Shown here piece after piece: positions 16,326 through 24,887 of a stretch of 64,000 nucleotides of DNA. Position numbers and translations under genes: made by a program. The stretch's first letter is position 1. Each line of letters starts with the position of its first letter. Under the pieces are notes generated by a model that did no database searches, was not told the origin of the DNA, and saw nothing but the letters and a program-made list of their open reading frames with translations. The DNA comes from Xylocopilactobacillus apis (GTDB taxonomy: Bacteria > Bacillota > Bacilli > Lactobacillales > Lactobacillaceae). The DNA lies in the NCBI RefSeq assembly GCF_033095965.1, contig NZ_AP026801.1, positions 1,880,001-1,944,000 of the forward strand. Reading direction: 5' to 3'.

Positions 16326-17250
16326 TTTGATACCACTCGATCGTTTTTTTTAGCCCATCAGCAAAAGCATACTTTTGCTGCCAGCCTAAGGCAGTAATTT
16401 TTTTAACATCAACTCCATATCTTAAATCGTGTCCCGGCCGATCATCTACAAAATTCACTAAACTACGATCTGCTCCTAATTCTTTGAGAATTGAATCTAC
16501 TACCTCAAGGTTAGAAATCTCATTATTAGCACCAACATTATAAATCTCGCCATCTTTGCCATGATGAATGACCAGTTCAATTGCCCGCACGTTATCTTCT
16601 ACATAAAGCCAATCTCGCATATTTTTACCAGTTCCATAGACGGGAATTGGTTTTTGACTTAGGCAGTGAGTGATTGTTTTGGGAATAAATTTCTCCAAAT
16701 GCTGAAAAGGCCCGTAATTGTTAGTCGATCGAATAATATTTAGTTTTAAACCGTAAGTTTTGTGATAAGATAACGCCAAAAGATCAGCTGACGCTTTACT
16801 GGCTGCATAAGGAGAACTAGGGCTTAAAGCAGCTGTTTCCAAGGCATATTCATCAGGCGGCAAAGTGCCATAAACTTCATCAGTCGAGATCTGAATTAAG
16901 CGCAATTGATCAAGGTAGGCCAATTCCAACAAAGAGAAAGTTCCCTCAACGTTAGTTTTAACAAAAACTTCCGGATTATCAATAGATCGATCAACATGGG
17001 ACTCTGCTGCAAAATTCACAATGAGATCAATTTTGGATCCTTGAATAATCTCTTGTAATAATCCTTGGTCAAGAATATTGGCATTATAAAATTGATAATT
17101 ATTTTGATTAATTCCAGCTAAATTATCTGTATTTGAAGCATAGGTTAAGGCATCGATATTAACAATATAATCGTTGGGATAATGTTCTTGATGATAGCAA
17201 ATAAAATTAGAGCCGATAAATCCTAGGCCGCCAGTTACTAAAATTTTCAT
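16288..17250 (-). CDS. rfbB: dTDP-glucose 4,6-dehydratase
   Basis: This enzyme makes dTDP-4-keto-6-deoxyglucose, the second step towards dTDP-rhamnose for wall polysaccharide. The 320 residues show the NAD-binding GGLGFIGSN (7-15), ISTDEVYG, and the YxxxK active site in SSPYAASKAS. The sequence is that of an RmlB-type short-chain dehydrogenase. It starts immediately after the esterase stop (TAAATG). No rfbA, rfbC or rfbD is present in this window, so the pathway is not complete here. Other NDP-sugar dehydratases of the same family are the main alternative. Confidence 0.85.
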   Translation of the reverse strand: MKILVTGGLGFIGSNFICYHQEHYPNDYIVNIDALTYASNTDNLAGINQNNYQFYNANILDQGLLQEIIQGSKIDLIVNFAAESHVDRSIDNPEVFVKTNVEGTFSLLELAYLDQLRLIQISTDEVYGTLPPDEYALETAALSPSSPYAASKASADLLALSYHKTYGLKLNIIRSTNNYGPFQHLEKFIPKTITHCLSQKPIPVYGTGKNMRDWLYVEDNVRAIELVIHHGKDGEIYNVGANNEISNLEVVDSILKELGADRSLVNFVDDRPGHDLRYGVDVKKITALGWQQKYAFADGLKKTIEWYQTNPEWWNHGNHS

Positions 17251-18045
17251 TTATGAGAGACGTTCCTCTCCAATATAATCTATCGGCAGCCAACGTAAAA
17301 CTTCCTCCAACTGTTGATCCCAGTAATACCATTCATGCCGTCCTCTTGCCTCTTGATATTTAAGATCATAGCCTAAGTTTTTAAATTCTTTGACGGCCGT
17401 CTGATTTGACTGATACAAAGGATCATCGGTGCCAATCCAAACAAAAAGATGCGGTAAATCTTTTTGATGAGTTACTTGCTCTTTTGCCATTGTAAATAAA
17501 TCGTTTTTCGACCCAGAAAATTGATCAATATCACCAAAGATTCCTTGCCAATAAGCTAATTGCTGCTCATCTTTAATTAAACTGTGATCCATTGCATTGA
17601 GGTCTAATGCTCCAGAAAGTGATGCAGCATATGAAAAGCGGTTGGTACCAAAAGCAAATTTAAAAGCCCCGTAACCACCCATTGAAAGGCCGCAAACAAA
17701 GTTTTTCTCTTTGTTGGTAGATAACTGCGGGAAGAATTCATGAATTTTCTCCGGCAGTTCAATTGCTAGGGCATCAAAATAATTCATCCCATAAGTTGTA
17801 TTCGTATACCACCCAAGACTTGTTGATGGCATTACAACTGCAACTTTAGTATGTCTAACTAGGCGAGCCAAGCGGGTATTTCTAAGCCACGTTAACTCGT
17901 TACCTCCCATACCATGTAATAAATAGATAACTGGAATATCAGTTAATTCTTGATCTTCTAAATCCACTGATTCCGGTAAAATAACTGATAGTTCTTGATC
18001 TAGACCTAAAACTTTTGAACGATAATTAAGATGTAATAACGCCAT
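17251..18045 (-). CDS. Alpha/beta-hydrolase esterase (tributyrin esterase EstA-like)
   Basis: 264 residues of the esterase D/EstA type, in which short acyl esters are hydrolysed by a Ser-Asp-His triad. The nucleophile elbow is GLSMGGYG (Ser about 120). VIYLLHGMGGNELTW forms the oxyanion region, and GTDDPLYQSN and GRHEWYYW supply the probable Asp and His. There is no signal peptide, so it acts in the cytoplasm. It lies nine bases after the shikimate-kinase-like gene and abuts rfbB. Confidence 0.85.
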   Translation of the reverse strand: MALLHLNYRSKVLGLDQELSVILPESVDLEDQELTDIPVIYLLHGMGGNELTWLRNTRLARLVRHTKVAVVMPSTSLGWYTNTTYGMNYFDALAIELPEKIHEFFPQLSTNKEKNFVCGLSMGGYGAFKFAFGTNRFSYAASLSGALDLNAMDHSLIKDEQQLAYWQGIFGDIDQFSGSKNDLFTMAKEQVTHQKDLPHLFVWIGTDDPLYQSNQTAVKEFKNLGYDLKYQEARGRHEWYYWDQQLEEVLRWLPIDYIGEERLS

Positions 18046-18054
18046 TTTTCCCCT

Positions 18055-18609
18055 CTAAAATAAGTCGTCTTCGCCAACTTCCATCGTGATAAATTCAGCA
18101 ATTTCTCTAGCAACCTGCTCGGGTTCCTTCCCGTCTATTTCGACCATTAAATCAGCAATACTTCGATATTCTTGATCTCTAACCTGCCATAAAATTTGAA
18201 AAATATCAGTGACCCATTGCTCAATTTTTTCACTGGAAAATAATTGTGACGCAATAAACTTAGCAACCGTTTCAGTAAAACGCCCGTGTAAATAAATGAT
18301 TGCTGTATCAGAATATTTTAAAATATTGAAGCTTTCTTCGTCATCAACTAAATCAGAATTTGCTGCAATTACTGCTCCTTTTTTCGTAATCAAATCAGCT
18401 AAAACGGTCTTTTCGACCGTATTAATCTCATCCCAGCCAATTTCATTTACTTGGTCAGGAGGGAGACGTTGGAGAAGTTTTTCGACCTCTTCATTAAGAT
18501 CATAAAAAGGAACTTCCAGCTGATCTGCCAAATGGCTCCCGATCCTGCTTTGAAATATCGAAGAGAAGCCCATAAGTACTATTGTTTCTTTTTCTTCTGC
18601 ATTTTCCAT
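18055..18609 (-). CDS. Degenerate shikimate-kinase-like protein
   Basis: 184 residues with the outline of shikimate kinase: a first strand and helix at VLMGFSSIFQSRIGSHLADQLEVPFYDLNEEVEKL, then EINTVEKTVL, AVIAANSDLVDDEESFNILK and a C-terminal part similar to that of aroK in this window. The Walker A (GxxGxGKT/S) is replaced by GFSSIFQSRIG (14-24), and the GGG shikimate-binding motif is gone. The real aroK at 55425 keeps both. It is therefore probably not a kinase, and may be regulatory or drifting. The whole frame is open, so it is under some constraint. Confidence 0.6.
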   Translation of the reverse strand: MENAEEKETIVLMGFSSIFQSRIGSHLADQLEVPFYDLNEEVEKLLQRLPPDQVNEIGWDEINTVEKTVLADLITKKGAVIAANSDLVDDEESFNILKYSDTAIIYLHGRFTETVAKFIASQLFSSEKIEQWVTDIFQILWQVRDQEYRSIADLMVEIDGKEPEQVAREIAEFITMEVGEDDLF

Positions 18610-18680
18610 ATCTATATTTTATCCTTAATTAAGAAAAAAGATCGTTTTTCTATTAATCTTTTTAAATCATTTATTATTCA

Positions 18681-18707
18681 AAGAAAAAGACCGCCCGAAA
18701 GCGACCT
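18681..18707 (-). terminator. Terminator after the PspC-domain gene
   Basis: Stem AGGTCGC/GCGGTCT (two G-U pairs) with loop TTTCGG, followed on the minus strand by TTTTTC. It lies just past the stop at 18715. Confidence 0.6.
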
Positions 18708-18714
18708 AATTAAA

Positions 18715-19002
18715 TTAAAAATCATCATAATGGCTGTCGTGACGCTCAGTCGGCAGCACGATTGCAAAAGCAACATACCACCAGAATCCAACACTAAAGA
18801 AAAGAACGGCAATGAGCCAAATTAAACGAACTAGTCCTGGAGAAACGTCAAATCGATCTGCCACCCCTGCACAAACTCCAGCTAAAACTCGATCATCTGA
18901 AGACTTATAAAGCCCTAAGAGCCGTCCAATAAAAGCTGCTAAAATAAATGGCAGCAGCAAAACAATCATACAAATAAAAACTATAAATGAAAGAAATATC
19001 AT
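18715..19002 (-). CDS. PspC-domain membrane protein
   Basis: 95 residues: an N-terminal hydrophobic helix (about 1-22), then the PspC signature at about 36-85 (SSDDRVLAGVCAGVADRFDVSPGL, then VRLIWLIAVLFF), ending with a second membrane pass and LPTERHDSHYDDF. PspC proteins belong to envelope-stress (phage-shock-like) responses in many bacteria; in Firmicutes their partner is often a LiaF/LiaI-type system. No psp or lia genes sit beside it. It is a single gene with its own terminator. Confidence 0.85.
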   Translation of the reverse strand: MIFLSFIVFICMIVLLLPFILAAFIGRLLGLYKSSDDRVLAGVCAGVADRFDVSPGLVRLIWLIAVLFFSVGFWWYVAFAIVLPTERHDSHYDDF

Positions 19003-19080
19003 GACTAACTCCTTTTCTATCTTTAGATATTATAATCGAATTGTATTTCACTCTTAATCAGTCAAAAGGTGGATTTTTGG

Positions 19081-19109
19081 TTGATATTTTTTGATCTTTA
19101 AATTATTCT
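19081..19109 (+). promoter_or_regulatory. Promoter of xpt
   Basis: TTGATA, a 17-base spacer and TATTCT. Transcription would start near 19116, only about 23 bases before the TTG start at 19139. No purine-riboswitch-like leader fits in that space. Confidence 0.65.
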
Positions 19110-19138
19110 TGAGAAAAGCTGAAAAATGGGAGAATAAA

Positions 19139-19714
19139 TTGAAAATTCTGGAAGAACGAATTAAAAAAGATGGGTTAATCCTAAACGACGATATCTTAAA
19201 AGTTGATTCCTTTTTAAACCATCAAGTTGATCCAACTTTGATGATGCAGATTGGCGAAGAATTTGCGAAACTGTTTGCCGATACTAAAGCAGACCGGATT
19301 TTAACAGTTGAATCGTCAGGGATTGCTCCTGCTGTAATGACAGGATATGCGATGAAGCTGCCTGTAGTTTTTGCCCGCAAGCATAAATCTCTAACCTTAC
19401 CAGACAATGTCTACACCGCAGATGTCTATTCATTTACAAAACAAGTTAACAATCAAATTATCATCGATAAGAGATTCCTTCACCCCGATGAAAATGTCTT
19501 AATTATTGACGACTTTCTCGCAAATGGGCAAGCAGTTCAAGGCCTTTTAAATATTGCTAAAGATGCTGGAGCAAATATTGAAGGCGTTGGAATTGTAATT
19601 GAGAAAACTTTCCAGCGCGGTCGCAAACTGCTCGAAGAACACAACATCCGAATTGAAGCTCTCGCAAGAATCGCTGAATTTAAAAATGGTGAAGTGATAT
19701 TTACCGAAGACTAA
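19139..19714 (+). CDS. xpt: Xanthine phosphoribosyltransferase
   Basis: Xpt joins xanthine to PRPP to give XMP in purine salvage. I place the start at the TTG at 19139 with GGGAG six bases upstream; this gives 191 residues, the family length, and the typical N-terminus (LEERIKKDGLILNDDILKVDSFLNHQVDP). The upstream in-frame ATG would lie in the promoter. The PRPP loop is VLIIDDFLANGQA (about residues 121-133), and FARKHKSLTL is the conserved flexible region. Adenine deaminase in this window feeds the same salvage route. No riboswitch or pbuX is adjacent. Confidence 0.93.
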   Translation: MKILEERIKKDGLILNDDILKVDSFLNHQVDPTLMMQIGEEFAKLFADTKADRILTVESSGIAPAVMTGYAMKLPVVFARKHKSLTLPDNVYTADVYSFTKQVNNQIIIDKRFLHPDENVLIIDDFLANGQAVQGLLNIAKDAGANIEGVGIVIEKTFQRGRKLLEEHNIRIEALARIAEFKNGEVIFTED

Positions 19715-19739
19715 GCTATTCTCTACGAATGGCTTTTTT
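19714..19739 (+). terminator. Terminator after xpt
   Basis: Stem AGCTATTC/GAATGGCT followed by six T, starting within the xpt stop codon. It overlaps the last bases of the convergent carboxypeptidase gene. Confidence 0.8.
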
Positions 19740-20825
19740 AGTTTGTCCTAAAAAATGGTTCGTCGATGATAATTTTATTTTGATCAAAATCAAGCTTGAT
19801 CTTTGCTCCATACGGCAACGCCGTTCGAGGATAGCTATGACCAAAGTTAACATTGTAAATAATCGGCAGCTGAAATTCTTCGGTAACATCTAATAAGACT
19901 GATTTATATTCTTCATAATGTTTCTCATTTTGCGGTTTGCCGACGATAATACCTTTCACTCTTCGAAAAATCCCTCGCCTTTTTAAGTCTTCTAACATAT
20001 GCCGATACAATTTTGAATCAGGACACATTTCACTAGTTTCGATAAATAATATTTTCCCCTGCCACTCTTCATTTGATGGAAAAATGTGGTACTTAGCAAT
20101 AACTTTATCTTCATCACTAATTTCTGAAATAGTAGTATGAATCATATCGTGCAGACTGTCTAAACACCCGCCAAGCAGCTCACCAGTGACTACTCCTTGA
20201 CCTCTTAGAATCTCATATCCATGTTCTTCTGGATGACTTTTCCTTGCTGTTTTCAGCGATTTTTTGGAAAAACCGGTTCTTTCTTCATACCAAATTGGAG
20301 ACGAGACAATATCTGTTTTTTCGTAATCATGAAAATAGTGATCTAATGTTTGCTTAGTATATGGTAATAAATCGTAATCAAGTTCAGCTAAATCATTTAA
20401 AAAGTTTGGTCCATAGAAAGTTTGAAGCCCCAAATGATAAAACATTAAGTGATTTATCGTTGTATCAGAAAATCCGCTAAAGAGCTTTGGATTATTCTGA
20501 ACTCCTTGAATAAATTCTTCATCTTCCATTAGAAACGGAAGCAAACGATAGGTGTCTATGCCACCAATAGCACAAAAAATCCCTTTGATCTCAGGATTTA
20601 AAAATGCTTCTTTCAAATCTGCTGCCCGTGCCTCTGGATGGCGTTCTATGTAATCTAGGCCCTTTAAAGAATTTGGCATAAAATTTGGTTTTAAGCCCAA
20701 TTCTTCAAGGCGCTTTATTCCGAGATTTCTCTGGTGAACTACGTAATCTTCACCTAGAACTCCTGATGACAAACTAACAACGGCAACCTGATCACCTAAT
20801 TTCAATTTTTGGGGTTTTGTAACAT
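19738..20825 (-). CDS. LD-carboxypeptidase / MccF-like S66 peptidase (probable frameshift at start)
   Basis: An S66-family serine peptidase: members trim peptidoglycan tetrapeptides (LdcA) or inactivate microcin C (MccF). Key segments are DQVAVVSLSSGVLG, FCAIGGIDTYRLLP, the nucleophile region FSGFSDTTINH, GGCLDSL and GHSYPRTALPYG. An ATG at 20825 has AGAGG seven bases upstream but lies one frame away from the conserved sequence. Adding one A to the A4 run at 20815-20818 (minus strand) would give MLQKPQKLKLGDQVAVV, exactly the usual N-terminus, and about 362 residues. The only in-frame upstream ATG lies in the promoter region of the divergent gene. The choice between LdcA and MccF is open. Confidence 0.8.
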
Positions 20826-20902
20826 TTTTGGACCTCTTTTTTTTCAAAAGTATACAGTAAATGAGATACAATATAAATATTAACTTTGGGAGGAACATCA
20901 AC

Positions 20903-21319
20903 TTGACATTAGAAATTTCGACTGGTGCAGTTGTTTATAGAAAAAATAAGGGAAAAATTGAATATTTATTGGAACAGAGTGCCACTTCTCACTTCTGGGG
21001 GTTTCCAAAAGGACATGTTGAGGGAAACGAAACTGACCAAGAGGCGGCCGAACGAGAAATCAGAGAAGAAACCGGCTTAAATGTTCATGTTGATACTAAT
21101 GATTTTAGAGAAGTCGACGAATACCCACTTGCTAATGGAAATCAGAAAAGAACCATTATTTACCTAGCTGAGGTTCAGGGTAATCCTAAACTAATCAAAC
21201 AAGATGTCGAAATTAGTCACTTAGATTGGTTTAACTACGAGGATGCTCGGACGACTTTAACTTACGAAACTCTAAAATTAATTTTAAAAAAAGCAAATAA
21301 CTATTTAATCGGTAAATAA
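20903..21319 (+). CDS. NUDIX hydrolase (diadenosine-tetraphosphatase-like)
   Basis: 138 residues from the TTG at 20903 (GGGAGG nine bases upstream). The NUDIX box is intact: GHVEGNETDQEAAEREIREETGL at about residues 37-59 has the GX5EX7REUXEEXGU pattern. The flanking sequence (TGAVVYRK and FWGFPKGHVEG) resembles bis(5'-nucleosyl)-tetraphosphatases, which remove Ap4A. The upstream region overlaps the divergent carboxypeptidase, with a TACAAT -10 at about 20867. The substrate is inferred from similarity only. Confidence 0.85.
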   Translation: MTLEISTGAVVYRKNKGKIEYLLEQSATSHFWGFPKGHVEGNETDQEAAEREIREETGLNVHVDTNDFREVDEYPLANGNQKRTIIYLAEVQGNPKLIKQDVEISHLDWFNYEDARTTLTYETLKLILKKANNYLIGK

Positions 21320-21407
21320 AAAACGAGCTTAATGTATAAGTCCCAAAAATTTTGATAATTAAGAATTCATCTGAACATATCGTCAAAAAGCTGTTTAAAG
21401 ATATAAA

Positions 21408-21463
21408 TAAAAACGCTGAGAGAACTAAAATCCAAATCGGATTAAATTCTATCAGCGTTTTTT
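21408..21463. terminator. Bidirectional terminator between nudix and rpn genes
   Basis: A long imperfect hairpin with outer stem AAACGCTGA/TCAGCGTTT and inner pairing AATCC/GGATT. It is flanked by A runs on the left and T runs on the right, so it works in both directions between these convergent genes. Confidence 0.8.
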
Positions 21464-21491
21464 GGTAGGTTTGTAATAAAAGAACAAACAG

Positions 21492-22379
21492 CTACTTTAA
21501 TTTTTCAATCTCTTCGACACTTAAATCGGTGACAGCATGGATCTCTTCAACTTTCATTCCCATTTTTAGCATCTTTTTCGCTGTATCTATTTTAGTCTGT
21601 TTAACGCCTTGCTCTTCGCCTCTTTTTCTGCCTTCTTCTTCGGCATACAACATCTGTGCATCCAGCTTTGATCTCGCTCTCTCTACTGCGTCCAACATCT
21701 CTCGTTCCTCCATTTCTAAATTCTCATAACTTGTTACTTTATATGCATCCTGCAGATATTCCGGTGCTTCTTTAACCTTTTTATTGCTCTTTAGATAATC
21801 GTACCAATACGGCATCTCTCCTTCTAGCGTGTCTCGGGGCTTTGTTAAATCAAAATATACCACACTCAACAGCGGTAAGCCATCTTCATTCTTTAACTCT
21901 ATTTTATTCTTTACATCATACATCGTAAATCGATGATACGCTTTGTTGTCTTCTTTAAATAAATCAAAGTACACGATGTTAATCCCATACACTGGTCTCA
22001 ATGACCCATATTTATCCTCTTTAATATCATCCTTTAATTTCTCTAGATCTCTTCTCGCATAATTTGACACATATTTCTCTGACAGGTAATGCAGTGAACG
22101 TTCGATAAAATGTGCTTCTCTTCTTACCTGCAGTTCGATGGTTACCAGACTTCCGTCATCAAGCCGGGCTAATACATCAACCTCTGTTTCTAAGAATTCC
22201 TGCTGATCTTCCGTCACTTTAAAGGTTCTAATATTATATGGATTTTCGATTATTACATCTACAACGTTTAAACCGATCATATCATGAATGAAGCCGATTA
22301 AAATATGACGGTTCTTGGGTGACGCAAATAATTTTTTAAATAATAAATCATTTGATGGTAAAATTTCTCTTTTGCGCAA
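21492..22379 (-). CDS. Rpn-family recombination-promoting nuclease (PD-(D/E)XK, transposase-like)
   Basis: 295 residues of the Rpn/YhgA-like family, proteins once called putative transposases that are DNA endonucleases promoting RecA-independent recombination. The N-terminus (ILPSNDLLFKKLFASPKNRHILIGFI) and the nuclease core EVDVLARLDDGSLVTIELQ (Asp68, Glu82, Gln84) are typical. The C-terminal tail (EEEGRKRGEEQGVKQTKIDTA, then MLKMGMKVEEI) is the usual helical end. There are no terminal inverted repeats or target duplications, so it is a single gene rather than an insertion sequence. Its own terminator follows. Confidence 0.88.
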   Translation of the reverse strand: MRKREILPSNDLLFKKLFASPKNRHILIGFIHDMIGLNVVDVIIENPYNIRTFKVTEDQQEFLETEVDVLARLDDGSLVTIELQVRREAHFIERSLHYLSEKYVSNYARRDLEKLKDDIKEDKYGSLRPVYGINIVYFDLFKEDNKAYHRFTMYDVKNKIELKNEDGLPLLSVVYFDLTKPRDTLEGEMPYWYDYLKSNKKVKEAPEYLQDAYKVTSYENLEMEEREMLDAVERARSKLDAQMLYAEEEGRKRGEEQGVKQTKIDTAKKMLKMGMKVEEIHAVTDLSVEEIEKLK

Positions 22380-22476
22380 TTATATATATCCTTCCTTTTT
22401 TAGGCTTATATAAAAGATTACGCAAACGAGATCCAATTCTTAAATTCATCAAATTATTTTCAGAACATGAGAAAAA

Positions 22477-24447
22477 CTATTCTCTGCGCCCTTGACGCTG
22501 GGTGATAATCCGATAGTAAACATTAGAAGTTAATTTATACATTAAGACATAAATTACAGCAAATGTTATCAAAACAACAAGCCCGACTAACAGAAAGATT
22601 TTAAAATTAGACATCCCAAAAAGATCCAATATTTTTTGAACTAATGGTAAGGCAAAAAGACAGTGCAATGTTGCAACGGCTAAAGGAATATAAAACAGCA
22701 GCAGTAATTGACTATTAATTATCTTTTTGATTTCCGTTCGAGAAAGGCCCACCCGTTCAAGAGTTTGATAGCGTCTGGCATCTGCGTACCCTTCACTTAA
22801 TTGTTTATAATATAAAATCAAAAATGTTGCGATAACAAATGCCCCACCGATCAAAATCCCGATAAATAAAAATCCGCTCAAAACAGACTTTGTATTATCA
22901 TATGCAAGCACGCGAAACTGGGCGTAAACCCCATCGGGCAAGCTATCCTTAATCTTTAACTGTTGAATTTTACTCCCTTTTAAAGTTATCAAATGATGCT
23001 TTGTAAACTTAACTGAACGCGGATTTTTGTGTTGAATTTTACCCATAGCTTTAGTTAATTCATTTTTGTCAGCAAAGATTAAATAAATCGTATTCATGCT
23101 GATTCGACTGGAAAAGTCCAAAAATTTATTCAAACTTTCTTTGACGTGATAAGTTTGACCGTAAATTTTAATTCTTGAATACGAATAACCATTTGATTTA
23201 TAAATCATCACTTCATTCGGTTTCAAACTAGTGTGATTCTTATTAATTTGGTCGAGGTTGTTAACAGTCATCGCATTAATATCATAAAAGCGTTGATTCA
23301 TAACCGACTTAATCGAATAATCATTTCTTTTAAGCGGCTTTAACTCATCATGATCTAAGTTCATTTGATAACTGGGAACTATTTCAAGCAACCGATCTTC
23401 AATAATTTTGACTCCATTTTTTGCAGCTGATTTTCTAATGGTTGAAATTGGATCGGGATAATTGGACAGAACCTCATATTGCAAGTCTACGGGATTTTCT
23501 TTTTGAACAATCTGATTAACCCCGAAAAACAAAGTAATAGTGGATACAATAGTAATCAGTGTCATCGTTACTAAAATCGTAATCGAAGCAAGTCCTGCTC
23601 CATTTTGCTTCATCCGGCTCAACATATTGCTCAAACTAATGAAATGGCGCGGCTGATAATAAAAATGCTTGTGTTTCCGCAGCATTTTCAAGATAAAGAT
23701 ACTTCCAGCAATAAACAAGAAATACGTTCCAAGGACGACCAATAAAACGGCAATAAAAAAGTAAATCAAAGCGCCTAGTGGTTCTTTTATTTTAAGAGCT
23801 AAGTAATAACCTACAACAAGACAAATCAAGCCGACAGCAAGCATTAACCAGCGGGTTTTCGGTTCTTTCTCTCCAGCATTTGTTTCTCTAACCATTTGAA
23901 TGGGATTATTCTGCCAAATCCATAATAAATCCAGCAAAAACAAAAAGATAAAGATGACGATTAATACTAGACTTGCAATCCTAAAAGCCTGAAAATTCAG
24001 ACCAAAGCCACTAATTAGCGGCAGATCCAGCAGGCGGGCAAGAATCAAATACCCCAAACGAGAAAATCCCAGCCCAATAATTGAACTTGTAAAAAGGGTA
24101 AGCAAAAAGCAGAAAAAATTCTCAAAAAATATCATTTTAGCGATTTCTTTTTTGCTAAAGCCAATTACACTGTAAAGCCCGATCTGTTGACCTTGCTGGC
24201 TCAAAGTGAAATTATTGGCATACCAAGCAATTATCAAGGTCATAATCATCATTAGGGCACTGCCGAGCACAAATAACACTTGAACAGAATTGACAATATT
24301 TTCTGAAAATAATTCTTTGCTTGCAAAATAAACATTTAGCATCACTAAAGTAACCACCATCATAAAACTTACTGTCAAAACAAACGGCAAGTAGATACGG
24401 CGATATTTAAGTAAATTATTCCAAGCTAATTTTGCATAAAATTTCAT
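22477..24447 (-). CDS. Bce-type ABC transporter permease (FtsX family)
   Basis: 656 residues with the BceB layout: one N-terminal helix, FtsX helices to about 300, a large extracellular domain (about residues 315-520) and a final set of helices. In characterised systems this permease both removes peptide antibiotics from their wall-precursor targets and activates the partner kinase. It starts one base after the stop of the 122-residue gene. ATPase, kinase and regulator lie upstream in the same orientation. The inducing peptide is unknown. Confidence 0.85.
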   Translation of the reverse strand: MKFYAKLAWNNLLKYRRIYLPFVLTVSFMMVVTLVMLNVYFASKELFSENIVNSVQVLFVLGSALMMIMTLIIAWYANNFTLSQQGQQIGLYSVIGFSKKEIAKMIFFENFFCFLLTLFTSSIIGLGFSRLGYLILARLLDLPLISGFGLNFQAFRIASLVLIVIFIFLFLLDLLWIWQNNPIQMVRETNAGEKEPKTRWLMLAVGLICLVVGYYLALKIKEPLGALIYFFIAVLLVVLGTYFLFIAGSIFILKMLRKHKHFYYQPRHFISLSNMLSRMKQNGAGLASITILVTMTLITIVSTITLFFGVNQIVQKENPVDLQYEVLSNYPDPISTIRKSAAKNGVKIIEDRLLEIVPSYQMNLDHDELKPLKRNDYSIKSVMNQRFYDINAMTVNNLDQINKNHTSLKPNEVMIYKSNGYSYSRIKIYGQTYHVKESLNKFLDFSSRISMNTIYLIFADKNELTKAMGKIQHKNPRSVKFTKHHLITLKGSKIQQLKIKDSLPDGVYAQFRVLAYDNTKSVLSGFLFIGILIGGAFVIATFLILYYKQLSEGYADARRYQTLERVGLSRTEIKKIINSQLLLLFYIPLAVATLHCLFALPLVQKILDLFGMSNFKIFLLVGLVVLITFAVIYVLMYKLTSNVYYRIITQRQGRRE

Positions 24448-24816
24448 TTAATATATTGTATTTTCGTACCTGTGTTTAAACAAATAAATATTAATCAGGT
24501 TAATTACAATTAACATCGAAAGCAAAGTGATTTCAAATATTGCATTCATTGAATCAGTGATCCAGGGATAACTAACGCAAGGTAAAGCAAATAAATTTGT
24601 AAGAGACAACAAGTACAATTTATTTCTAAATGAGATGAAAATAGACAGAAGAACCATCAAAATAGAAAGAAAATTGGATAATAAAAATACGAAGACAGAA
24701 ATAAAACCACAATCATTGCCCATTATGGATTCTTCAATCACTATCATCGTGTAGGTTACTAAAGAAATAACCGACAATATTAGTGAAAATTTTATCAAAG
24801 ATTTAAAAGTTTTCAT
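24448..24816 (-). CDS. Four-helix membrane protein inserted in the Bce-type operon
   Basis: 122 residues with four hydrophobic helices, at about 8-28, 38-60, 66-85 and 92-112; short polar ends (MKTFKS and KHRYENTIY). There are no sequence motifs I recognise. The ATG follows an AAGG site closely, and the gene abuts the permease gene (TAA-ATG), which implies coupled translation. Bce-type operons normally place the permease directly after the ATPase, so a small membrane protein between them is uncommon. It could be an accessory or immunity subunit, but this is inference from position. Confidence 0.6.
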   Translation of the reverse strand: MKTFKSLIKFSLILSVISLVTYTMIVIEESIMGNDCGFISVFVFLLSNFLSILMVLLSIFISFRNKLYLLSLTNLFALPCVSYPWITDSMNAIFEITLLSMLIVINLINIYLFKHRYENTIY

Positions 24817-24887
24817 AATACCTTAAACTATCAAAATTCAAAACAAATTAAAACTAGTGTTTTATATTATTAAACAACAATTATAAA

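Noticed and set aside
21492-22379. Insertion sequence carrying an Rpn-type transposase
   Set aside because: There are no terminal inverted repeats, target duplications or partner ORFs; Rpn proteins are stand-alone nucleases.
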